A stretch of DNA of 43,626 nt from assembly GCA_030648035.1 (NCBI GenBank), contig JAUSII010000031.1, positions 1-43,626 on the forward strand. Reading direction: 5' to 3'. This stretch comes from Deltaproteobacteria bacterium (lineage in GTDB: Bacteria > UBA10199 > SPLOWO2-01-44-7). Below the pieces are notes generated by a model. It was not told the origin of the DNA, ran no database searches, and saw only the letters and a program-made list of their open reading frames with translations. A program made the translations under genes and the position numbers. The stretch's first letter is position 1, and each line of letters begins with the position of its first letter. Positions 26,525 through 33,718 of the stretch are shown here, one piece after another.

Positions 26525-26584
26525 AAATTCAAAGATAGAGCCAATGATAAATCGACTGTGCGGTGAGGACGCGGCGCACATAAT
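26525..26584. repeat. Right island boundary: 60-bp direct repeat (attR-like)
   Basis: This is the second copy of the 60-bp repeat at 11547-11606. Here it is continuous with the lytic transglycosylase gene and supplies its last 18 codons and stop, encoding VLTAQSIYHWLYL. Because the gene reads through without disruption, the island restored the 3' end on integration. Confidence 0.92.
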
Positions 26585-27863
26585 CTCTTGTCTCATCAAA
26601 CGGAATCTCTTCCACAAACATTTCTGGCGATTCGTCTTGTCTCAAACTCAACCATCTGGCTACCGCTTCTTCACCCGCGTTGTAAGCGGCGACAGAATAG
26701 GCGGTCTCATTTTTGAATAATTTTTGAAGAAAGTGAAGATAGAAAGCACCAAGCCGGATGTTGACATCGGGCTTCAGAATTTCTGGCAGATGAAAATGTT
26801 TCAGGCCGGAACTCTCCGCCACAACCAGAGCGGTTTGCGGCATCATCTGCATCAAGCCAATCGCACCCGAAGAAGAAACCGCATTTTCACGAAATCGCGA
26901 TTCCTGCCAGATGACGGCAAAAACGAGATAGGGATCGAGTTTTCTTTTTTTGCTCTCTCTCTCGACAAAAGTTTTGTAACTGCGGGGATATTTTTCTTCC
27001 CACTTCCAGCGTTCCTTCCCCTCTTCCAGGGGTGCCGGAGAGTTCAAAGAGGGAAAATTTTTCAAAACCAGAAACCCGTAATAGGTGGTGGCATATTGAT
27101 CGACCAATTTTTGTCGCAATTTTTCTGCCGCATCATGGCGATTCAGTTTTTCCAGAACAACCGAGCGCCAGTAGAGAGACTGTGGAGAAGAAATTTTGTG
27201 CCAACTTCGGAGTGCCTTTTCCAAATGACCCAGTCTGAAATCGCACCAGCCGCGCCACCAGGCGGTCTCGGGTCCGCTGAAATGGGCCAGCAATCTTAGA
27301 GACTTCTCATAATCCTTTGCTTCCAGTGCTGTCTTGAAGGCACGCTTCGCCATTTTTTGCGCCACTTTTTTGGATGTGGCGCTGTGCATGAGCTCTTCAT
27401 AAATTTTTATCGATTCGGGATAGCGCTTCAGGCGGCTTAAACCAGACGCCACTTTTAACAAACTTTCCTCCCGCATTTCGGGGTCCTCTGTTTTCTCGAT
27501 TATTTTCTGGAACAGATCGTTCGCCTCTTCATATTTTTTGAGCCCCATCAGCGCCCTGGCTTCGAGAAACATCACCCGATCTTCCTCTTGGGAATAGGAC
27601 TGCAAAGCCTTCCAGGCTTTTTCAAACCAGCTGAAGTCGATCAGGGTTTCGATATCTTCCAGATTGGCGGGAGACATCTGTTCAGCCTCCAGAATTTTGG
27701 GCAAAGGATCGGCATGGGCGAAAAAAGGGGTGATCAAAATTGTCATTGCGAGCGCCAGCGAAACAATCCCGATTTTTCCGGGATCGCCACGTCGCCCTTT
27801 GGGCTCCTCGCGATGACAATGGGATTTAAAACGATGTGCCAAACTGCAGAATGAGCGTTCCAT
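26529..27863 (-). CDS. slt: Soluble lytic murein transglycosylase (Slt family)
   Basis: Cleaves the MurNAc-GlcNAc bond of peptidoglycan, forming 1,6-anhydro ends, in the periplasm. The C-terminal catalytic domain shows AVIWQESRFRENAVSSSGAI with the catalytic Glu, GLMQMMPQTA and AYNAGEEAVARW. The preceding 250 residues are TPR-like helices (for example DLFQKIIEKTEDPEMREESL). The start is uncertain. The frame opens at ATG 27863, overlapping the upstream gene by 38 bp, and the signal-like stretch IGIVSLALAMTILITPFFAHA then lies at about residues 31-51. An ATG at 27746 would leave only a short hydrophobic leader. Either way the start region is made of repeat DNA (27739-27820). Confidence 0.9.
   Translation of the reverse strand: MERSFCSLAHRFKSHCHREEPKGRRGDPGKIGIVSLALAMTILITPFFAHADPLPKILEAEQMSPANLEDIETLIDFSWFEKAWKALQSYSQEEDRVMFLEARALMGLKKYEEANDLFQKIIEKTEDPEMREESLLKVASGLSRLKRYPESIKIYEELMHSATSKKVAQKMAKRAFKTALEAKDYEKSLRLLAHFSGPETAWWRGWCDFRLGHLEKALRSWHKISSPQSLYWRSVVLEKLNRHDAAEKLRQKLVDQYATTYYGFLVLKNFPSLNSPAPLEEGKERWKWEEKYPRSYKTFVERESKKRKLDPYLVFAVIWQESRFRENAVSSSGAIGLMQMMPQTALVVAESSGLKHFHLPEILKPDVNIRLGAFYLHFLQKLFKNETAYSVAAYNAGEEAVARWLSLRQDESPEMFVEEIPFDETRDYVRRVLTAQSIYHWLYL
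27739..27820. repeat. 82-bp interspersed palindromic repeat
   Basis: The ends are inverted repeats, ATTGTCATTGCGAG on the left and the complement of ATTGTCATCGCGAG on the right. The internal parts GAAACAATCCCGAT and CGGGATCGCCACGTCG are also near complementary, so the whole unit can fold into one long hairpin. Units of this form, which read in translation as HCHREEPKGR...GIVSLALAMT, are common dispersed repeats in many environmental bacterial genomes. It lies 5 bp after the stop of the upstream gene and covers the slt start region. It could also act as an intergenic attenuating hairpin within the transcript. Confidence 0.8.
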
Positions 27864-30828
27864 TTTTGATCGGCTTTCCGGTGATGTTGTCGGTCATCCC
27901 TGTCAAACGATTGCGGTTGGTGACAATGATGCCATACCCCAATCGGCCGGTCACCGGAAGACCGTGACCAATCACCATATCGGCTCGCAATTCGGTGCCG
28001 ACACCCAGCATGAACTTGTCGAAAAAATTATTGAGACTGTCGCGACCCGGTTCAATGGCATTCCATGCGTCACCATAATCGGCAAAAAATCCCATATGAA
28101 GGTTGTTCAGAAAAAAGGGCGAAGTTCCCAAACCTCTTTGTGGCGAAACCAGAGGGAGCCGATATTCGCCCGAGAGCAACATCACCCGGTTTCGGTCAAA
28201 CGAGGCCACCGGCAAACCTCTCAAACTGAAATAGCGTGTGTAACCGGCTCCGGCCAAAACACCCTCGCCCAGATCGCCGCCCAAAGTGAATGTGCCGGGG
28301 ATCACCGAATCACCATTGGCAAAACCACCGGCGGCGCGCACCGCAAAAACATTGTTGCGACCGAGTGGGAGATATTCGCGATAGTCTCCCATAAAAATCT
28401 GCTGTTCATTTTTTTCGGCGGAGAGAAGTCTGGCATCGGTGATGGTCCCCTGCAGTTTGAGTCTGCGTCCCTGTTCCGGATGGCTGATGGAGGCGGGATA
28501 GGCCACCGTCTGGCCATAAACATAGGTCAGGTTGATCCCGGCAAACACGCCCAGATTGAGAGCCGCCGCCTCGGAGGGGAGAATCGGGGTGATCGCATTG
28601 CGGTCTTCATAAAAATAGCTGGCCCCAACACCCATGCGGCTTCCCAAAGGCATTGAAAAATAGGTGTAAGCATTCCGACGTTTTTCATAAAAATGATAGG
28701 TGTTGCCGGTGCTGAAACTCAATGTTCCAAAATCGACAGCGAAATCGTTGATCCCCAATCCCATCACTGGCAACAATCGGTTGTAGGAATAGTTGGCAAA
28801 GTAACCGAGATAGTTGGGTCCCTCTCGAAAGGTCGGCCCGGCCGTCCAGTTGTGATAGTGGAGCGGATCGTTCCCCCCGGTGGCGGCGGTAACCAGAAAG
28901 CCGTCGCTCAAATATTGAAAACCGGGAAGCACATATCGCGGCAAAAAGAGCGATTGGCCAAAGGCATTATATTTTTTTGACTTCAATCCAGAAATCCAGC
29001 TCTCCGGCTTGTCTTCAACCTCTGTTTTCCAGTCTTCGTTCTTCTCTCCCAATTCCCGGTTCTCTGTCTTCAGTTCTCCCCTTTTCTCTTTTCTCCCCGT
29101 TTTCTTTTTCTCCTTTGGCTCTGTTATCTCCATTTTCACATACGGAATTTTCCGGACATCATATCCTTCTGCATTGTAATAACGGGCGAGCAGATCACCC
29201 TCTGGAGAAAGAGCCGGTTGAAACACGCCGGTCGTTACATGCGTGAGGCGCCGTGTTTTCTGCAAACCCCAGTCATAGGCATAAAGATTGTTGACCCCGT
29301 CTTCATCCGAACTGAAAACAATTGTTTTGCCATCCGCACTCCATGCCGGTCTCGATTCGACCGGCAAACCGTTGTGCGTCACGCGCCGCAATACAGCGCC
29401 ATCACTGGTGTAGACATAGAGCTCCCAGCCGACATTATTATTGAAACGAACCAGTGCGATTTTGGAACCATCGGGAGAATAGCGCGCGTTGGCAAACTGG
29501 GTGCCTGTTGCATTGGTGGCATTTTCCAAAACGTCAATTTTTTTGGATGCGACATCATATATATTGAGTGTGTCGGTTCCATTTTCGTTTGAAGCGAACA
29601 GAATTTTTGTGCCATCAGGAGAGATGTCGGGATCTCTGGCTCTCGCTCCTTGTGTCAATCGCGTCACCTTTCTGGTGTCGATATCGACTTTGAAAAGATC
29701 GTAATAACGATGGACCCGTTGGAACGTGGCGATCGAAGAGAAGAGGATCGATTTGTCATCGGGAGAAAAACTCATCTGGCCGGGAACTCTCTGCTTAAGC
29801 AGTTTTATTTTTTTGCCCGTCTCCAGATTTTTAAGCCAGACCACCGGAGCCTTCTTGGGGCTCAAAGCCACATAGGCCAACATTTTACCGTCTCTTGAAA
29901 ATGTCGGGAGATAAAACGAGTCTTCTCCGGACAAATAACCCTCCGTTGCGGTAATGCCCTCTCTCTTTAAGCCCTCTTCCCAAATTCCATATTTTTCACG
30001 GAGCTCGACCTGCCACTCTTTCCACAATTTGCTGATGCTCTTTCCAAAAACGACTTTGGCGTCGTGGTTGACATTGCCGATCCAGAAAGAGCGCTCGGTC
30101 ATCCGTTCAAAAGCCAGAAGTTGGTCTTTGCCAAAACGGTTTTCAAGATATTGAAGAAATTTCACGCCGAAAATATATTGGGTCTGCGAGCCGGGCCATT
30201 TCCAGTGGACCCCGTCGGCACGATCAATGGGGGGGAATTTATCATACAAGACCGCCGTCCTCACCATCATCTCGCTCAACGCCGCCCGCCCCCGACCCCC
30301 TTTGGTTTCGTCGGTCTCTTCCAATGTGGCGATGCCTTCACGGTTCCAGCCGGGTGTCATCGCGGCAGGCGTGATTAATTTTCCGAAGATATAGTGCCAC
30401 GGTGTCCAGAAACCGCCGTAGGCATCAAGATGCATGATGTGCGTATACTCATGCAGGATGAGAGTCTTGAGCCAGTTGTCATAGGTGTTGAGAGAGCTCT
30501 CCGGATCGGGGGGGGCAAGTCGGAGAAGAATCCAGTTGTAAGGAAGGGTGCTGGCCAGACCGTTCGATTCGTCGAAGTTGTCGGTTAAAATAACCTGCGT
30601 TCTCCCCCACGGCTTCCAGCGAAACTGCGGGGAGAGTTTTGTAAAGGCCTCTTCAAAATATCCAGCCGCTCTTTTGGCAACCGCTTCCTCTTTTTTTTCA
30701 AAATGAATCGCAAAGTGGCTGGTCTTGATCGTCTGCCATCCTTTGAGCGGATAAAACGTGGCGGCATGAACGGTTTGCGACGCCGTCAGAAAAAATACCG
30801 CAAAAAAAATCCCCCAAAGCTTTCGCAT
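27826..30828 (-). CDS. Secreted metalloprotease / TolB-like propeller / outer-membrane barrel fusion
   Basis: A 1000-residue three-part protein. A signal peptide covers residues 1-22 (ends TVHA before ATFYP). Residues about 30-290 form a gluzincin-like domain with LILHEYTHIMHLD (HExxH at 126-130) and NREGIATLEE providing a downstream Glu. Residues about 300-560 are PD40/TolB-type propeller repeats (FSRDGKMLAYV, FSPDDKSILFSS, ISPDGTKILFAS, YSPDGSKIALV, WSADGKTIVFSS). After a highly charged linker (about 567-613) comes a beta-barrel of the Omp85/surface-antigen type ending in Phe. It is probably anchored in the outer membrane with the protease and propeller in the periplasm or outside. The substrate is unknown. 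Confidence 0.85.
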   Translation of the reverse strand: MRKLWGIFFAVFFLTASQTVHAATFYPLKGWQTIKTSHFAIHFEKKEEAVAKRAAGYFEEAFTKLSPQFRWKPWGRTQVILTDNFDESNGLASTLPYNWILLRLAPPDPESSLNTYDNWLKTLILHEYTHIMHLDAYGGFWTPWHYIFGKLITPAAMTPGWNREGIATLEETDETKGGRGRAALSEMMVRTAVLYDKFPPIDRADGVHWKWPGSQTQYIFGVKFLQYLENRFGKDQLLAFERMTERSFWIGNVNHDAKVVFGKSISKLWKEWQVELREKYGIWEEGLKREGITATEGYLSGEDSFYLPTFSRDGKMLAYVALSPKKAPVVWLKNLETGKKIKLLKQRVPGQMSFSPDDKSILFSSIATFQRVHRYYDLFKVDIDTRKVTRLTQGARARDPDISPDGTKILFASNENGTDTLNIYDVASKKIDVLENATNATGTQFANARYSPDGSKIALVRFNNNVGWELYVYTSDGAVLRRVTHNGLPVESRPAWSADGKTIVFSSDEDGVNNLYAYDWGLQKTRRLTHVTTGVFQPALSPEGDLLARYYNAEGYDVRKIPYVKMEITEPKEKKKTGRKEKRGELKTENRELGEKNEDWKTEVEDKPESWISGLKSKKYNAFGQSLFLPRYVLPGFQYLSDGFLVTAATGGNDPLHYHNWTAGPTFREGPNYLGYFANYSYNRLLPVMGLGINDFAVDFGTLSFSTGNTYHFYEKRRNAYTYFSMPLGSRMGVGASYFYEDRNAITPILPSEAAALNLGVFAGINLTYVYGQTVAYPASISHPEQGRRLKLQGTITDARLLSAEKNEQQIFMGDYREYLPLGRNNVFAVRAAGGFANGDSVIPGTFTLGGDLGEGVLAGAGYTRYFSLRGLPVASFDRNRVMLLSGEYRLPLVSPQRGLGTSPFFLNNLHMGFFADYGDAWNAIEPGRDSLNNFFDKFMLGVGTELRADMVIGHGLPVTGRLGYGIIVTNRNRLTGMTDNITGKPIKNGTLILQFGTSF

Positions 30829-30842
30829 TTGGGGGAAATTAT

Positions 30843-30876
30843 ATTACTTTTTGAGCGGGGGCAAGGGGGGATTAAA
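30843..30876. repeat. Degenerate half copy of the G-rich palindromic repeat
   Basis: The sequence CTTTTTGAGCGGGGGCAAGG then GGGATTAAA resembles one inner arm of the element at 572-607 (TTTGAAAAAGGGGGG TCAAGGGGGATTTT). Only one arm is present. It lies between the 1000-residue gene and the end of the 285-residue paralogue, and it supplies the latter's TAA stop. Confidence 0.5.
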
Positions 30877-31729
30877 GACAATTCCTGCCAAAACACTTTG
30901 GTTCTTTTTCAGGCTTTTCCGGTTTTTCGCAATATCCCGATTCATTGCGAACGATGGTGTCTCCATAATAATAAGTCGTTCCAGTCTGAGGTGTCTCATT
31001 GGAACGGCAGCTGGGCCCCTCAACCACCTGTGTTCTACATTGTCCCAATTCCACACAAGCTTTGGCCCCTTGCCATAATCCAAACATGGCTGAAATCATT
31101 TCATCGGATTTTTTCTGACGCAATTGGGGACTGCTCAAAACAGCAATGGAACGTATGTATTTTTCTTGAAGACCAACCAAATCTCCAACATCCCATCCCT
31201 GATGAAAAATCCACCAACCTCCTTCATCATGACTTTTTGCCTTGGCAACCAGGGCATCGGAAAACTGAATGGCGGCATCGGTTTTTACGCCGGCCATCTG
31301 TCGACCGAGCGGTTCCACGCACTCCGTCTGAAAATTACTGACGGCTTGGCATTCATAAATCTGTTTCGCGCCATCAAAAAAAGGATCGACCGAGTCATTC
31401 AAAGGGGTTTTCAATTCGCCTTTGCCCGCCGTCACAGCCACCAAAAAACGACCGACATTTACAGGAAGGACATCCTCTGTCTTGGTGTTTCCGTCATAGA
31501 CACTTCCATCTTCGGCAAAACGGAGAGACCCCTGTATTCCGCCCCCATCCTTCAAGGTATAAGGGACCAGAACAACGCCATCCCCCACATTCCCCTGATA
31601 AACATCCACAGAGCCGCTTAGGCCATACTGATTAAAAACCTTTTTTGCTTGAGTGTAAGCTTGGCTACCATAAGCCGCATTCACTCCCCAGTAAAATTTC
31701 GTAAGATCCAGTTTTGCAGTTCCTGTCAT
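30872..31729 (-). CDS. Unknown protein, tandem paralogue A
   Basis: A 285-residue member of a three-gene family (30872-33627). Shared landmarks are a start like MTGTAKLDLTKFYWGVNAAY, VDVYQGN, RFLVAVTAGKGELKTPL, the cysteine pair in QIYECQAVSNFQTECVEP, and ACVELGQCRTQV. The C-terminus is cysteine-rich with a short acidic/Pro-Glu repeat (EKPEKPEKEP). There is no signal peptide or membrane segment, although six or more cysteines would suit an oxidising compartment. A strong Shine-Dalgarno GGAGGCATT precedes the ATG. It is the last gene of the C-B-A operon. Its stop lies in a degenerate repeat arm, so the original C-terminus may have been altered. Function unknown. Confidence 0.8.
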   Translation of the reverse strand: MTGTAKLDLTKFYWGVNAAYGSQAYTQAKKVFNQYGLSGSVDVYQGNVGDGVVLVPYTLKDGGGIQGSLRFAEDGSVYDGNTKTEDVLPVNVGRFLVAVTAGKGELKTPLNDSVDPFFDGAKQIYECQAVSNFQTECVEPLGRQMAGVKTDAAIQFSDALVAKAKSHDEGGWWIFHQGWDVGDLVGLQEKYIRSIAVLSSPQLRQKKSDEMISAMFGLWQGAKACVELGQCRTQVVEGPSCRSNETPQTGTTYYYGDTIVRNESGYCEKPEKPEKEPKCFGRNCL

Positions 31730-31757
31730 AATGCCTCCTTTTTGGTTTTACTGTTAC

Positions 31758-32699
31758 CTAATGACTCTTGTACCGGGGCCACCTCTCATTTATATTCCTC
31801 AATCTTCTATCATAAGAATAAGGACCATTTTCATTGCTACAATAATCACTGCCCCAGCTCCAGCAGGCCGTAAGATGATACGTTGTCGTTGATTTTTCTG
31901 GTTCTTCTTCACAAAAAGCCGCCGACGTAAAAACAACCTGCTCTTTATAGAGGTAGCTATCTTCACTATGAACAATTTCCCCTTCGTCGCAATCGGGTGA
32001 AGACCCCTCTTTGATCGTGCACTGTCCCATCACAACACAAGCATCCACGCCTTCTGATTCTGCCAATATTTCTGGAATCATTTTATCCCTTACCATTGCA
32101 AGACGCTGTTCCGACCCTTCAAGGGAAGTCTTGTCTATAAGGTCAACCTGTCTCCGATATTTTTTATAAATCGAAATGGCTTCGCCCAATTCCGGTTTTT
32201 CTTTAAAACCAAAGAATCTGTCCACTTTATCTTCATTGGATCTGGCTTCTTTTTTTGCATCCAGTTTAATTCTTCTCACCATGGAGGCGGAAAAAAGGAG
32301 CAAGTCATCCGCCTCTGCGTTATTTCTTTCTGCAAGTTCTGCTCGTGCCGGTTTCAGGCACTCTTGCTCAAAATTATCTTTGACTCGGCACTGATAAATT
32401 TGGCGGGCGATTTCGAAAGAATCAGCATCGGCTTTTTTCAAAGGATTTTTTAATTCCGATTTTCCTGCCGTCAAGGCAACCAAAAATCGGTCAACGGTAG
32501 CCGGCAGACTTCCTTGCAAATTTATTTTGCTGTCGGAAAGAAGAACAATGCCGTCATTGGGCTCTCCCTGATAAACATCGACCCTCTCTTGCAAGCCATT
32601 CTCTTCAAAAACTTTCTTTGTCTGAAGATAGGCATTGTCTTTGTAGACTGTTTTGATTGCGGCGTAGAATTTTTTGATATCCAGATGATTGTTGCTCAT
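31758..32699 (-). CDS. Unknown protein, tandem paralogue B
   Basis: A 313-residue member of the three-gene family: LDIKKFYAAIKTVYKDNAY, RVDVYQGEPNDGIVLL, RFLVALTAGKSELKNPL, QIYQCRVKDNFEQECLKP and ACVVMGQCTIKE. Compared with A and C it lacks the segment containing RFAEDGSV and has a distinct tail with several Cys, Trp and Arg residues (HLTACWSWGSDYCSNENG). The ATG is 1 bp after the stop of paralogue C, and the Shine-Dalgarno GAGGAGATAA overlaps that stop, so translation is coupled. No signal peptide is seen. Function unknown. Confidence 0.8.
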   Translation of the reverse strand: MSNNHLDIKKFYAAIKTVYKDNAYLQTKKVFEENGLQERVDVYQGEPNDGIVLLSDSKINLQGSLPATVDRFLVALTAGKSELKNPLKKADADSFEIARQIYQCRVKDNFEQECLKPARAELAERNNAEADDLLLFSASMVRRIKLDAKKEARSNEDKVDRFFGFKEKPELGEAISIYKKYRRQVDLIDKTSLEGSEQRLAMVRDKMIPEILAESEGVDACVVMGQCTIKEGSSPDCDEGEIVHSEDSYLYKEQVVFTSAAFCEEEPEKSTTTYHLTACWSWGSDYCSNENGPYSYDRRLRNINERWPRYKSH

Positions 32700-32700
32700 A

Positions 32701-33627
32701 TTATCTCCTCATTACAGCCCTGCAATGGGCTGGATGTTTCCCGCACCAGTCATCAGAGTCTTTTTCTTTCTTCTCTTCGATCTTCTTGCATTCTCCACTC
32801 CCATTTGCATAAACTTTTGCGCCCTTATAAAAATAGGTTGTCTTGCTATCGGCTTTATAGCCATCGTCGCAATCGGGCGTCTCCACCTCTGTTGTACATT
32901 GCTTCAGATCAACACACTCGGGGCCGTAGCCATCTGAAATCATTTCTTGAAACATTTTTTCTGCGGTGGCCAACCGTCGCACAGATCCATCCAAAGAATC
33001 AGCCTCAATTTTTTCCACACGATCTGAAAACTTATTATAATCATTTCGTATATCGCTTGCGTCAGAACCACTGCCGAAATTATTTTTAAACCAACCCTTA
33101 TCTTGTTTTTCAGCAACTTCCATTAATTGATCGGCCAAGGTGAGCACCGCTTCCGATTTTTCATTGTTTCTGCGACGTTTTGCTTCGGCAATTTTTTGTT
33201 TGCCAGGCTCCACACACTCTGCCTGAAAATTCTTTTCAAATTGGCATTCATAAATTTGCATCGCCCCTTTAAGAAGAACCGCCTGATCCTCATCCATCGG
33301 GGCAGTTAACCCCTTTTCTCCCGCAACGGCGGCGACCAGAAATTGGCCGACAGCGGCCGGCAATTCATCCTGATTTTTACCCAATCCACCCCGAACGCTC
33401 CCATCCTCTGAAAACCGGAGAAGGCCAAGGACAGATTGATCTCCCGCTTTGTATACATAAGGAATCAGAATAGTGCTGTTGCCGGCAGACTCCTGATAAA
33501 CATCAACGGTTTTTTGAAGACCATACCGACCAAAAACCTTGTAGGCCTGTGCAAGAGCCTCATTGCCATAGGCCACTTTCACTCCCCAAGAAAACCGGGT
33601 GAGATTTAGTTTTGCAGTTTCTGTCAT
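32701..33627 (-). CDS. Unknown protein, tandem paralogue C
   Basis: A 308-residue member of the three-gene family, closest to A: MTETAKLNLTRFSWGVKVAY, VDVYQESAG, LLRFSEDGSVRGG, QFLVAAVAGEKGLTAPM, QIYECQFEKNFQAECVEP and ECVDLKQCTTEVETPDCDDG. The start at ATG 33625-33627 is set by homology with A and by the Shine-Dalgarno AAGGAGGCATT; the open frame extends six codons further. It is the first gene of the C-B-A operon and is preceded by an ECF-type promoter-like element shared with the sigma factor gene. No signal peptide is seen. Function unknown. Confidence 0.8.
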   Translation of the reverse strand: MTETAKLNLTRFSWGVKVAYGNEALAQAYKVFGRYGLQKTVDVYQESAGNSTILIPYVYKAGDQSVLGLLRFSEDGSVRGGLGKNQDELPAAVGQFLVAAVAGEKGLTAPMDEDQAVLLKGAMQIYECQFEKNFQAECVEPGKQKIAEAKRRRNNEKSEAVLTLADQLMEVAEKQDKGWFKNNFGSGSDASDIRNDYNKFSDRVEKIEADSLDGSVRRLATAEKMFQEMISDGYGPECVDLKQCTTEVETPDCDDGYKADSKTTYFYKGAKVYANGSGECKKIEEKKEKDSDDWCGKHPAHCRAVMRR

Positions 33628-33661
33628 AATGCCTCCTTGGTTCACGTTTGATTCTTATGGA

Positions 33662-33688
33662 TGTAACGCTTGAAAAAGGAAAAAGTTC
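33662..33688 (-). promoter_or_regulatory. ECF-type promoter-like element before the paralogue operon
   Basis: On the minus strand, CGAACTTTTTCC is followed by GCGTTACA. GAAC and GCGTTACA have the same spacing (15 bases between them) as the element upstream of the ECF sigma gene at 38901-38927, and the bases just after (a CATA about two bases on) also match. GAAC in the -35 position is typical of ECF sigma promoters. The element lies 35 bases upstream of the paralogue C start codon. Confidence 0.65.
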
Positions 33689-33718
33689 GGTCGGATATTA
33701 AAAAATCTTATTTTTGTT

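Larger units (their letters stand above)
11547..26584. mobile_element. Defence genomic island inserted at the 3' end of the lytic transglycosylase gene
   Basis: About 15.0 kb lie between two copies of a 60-bp direct repeat. All genes inside are on the minus strand and are defence-related or unknown: SNF2 helicase, AlbA_2 protein, DUF2130 protein, AAA ATPase, type III Mod and Res, HEPN-like protein, metalloprotease/RelE-like fusion and a membrane protein. The DNA is visibly more AT-rich than the flanks, most clearly at 11850-14110. I found no integrase, excisionase, relaxase or phage gene, so the element is either immobile now or mobilised in trans. Confidence 0.85.

Noticed and set aside
30851-31341. 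Plus-strand frames across the paralogue A gene and its repeat arm
   Set aside because: They are antisense to a gene supported by two paralogues and a strong ribosome site.
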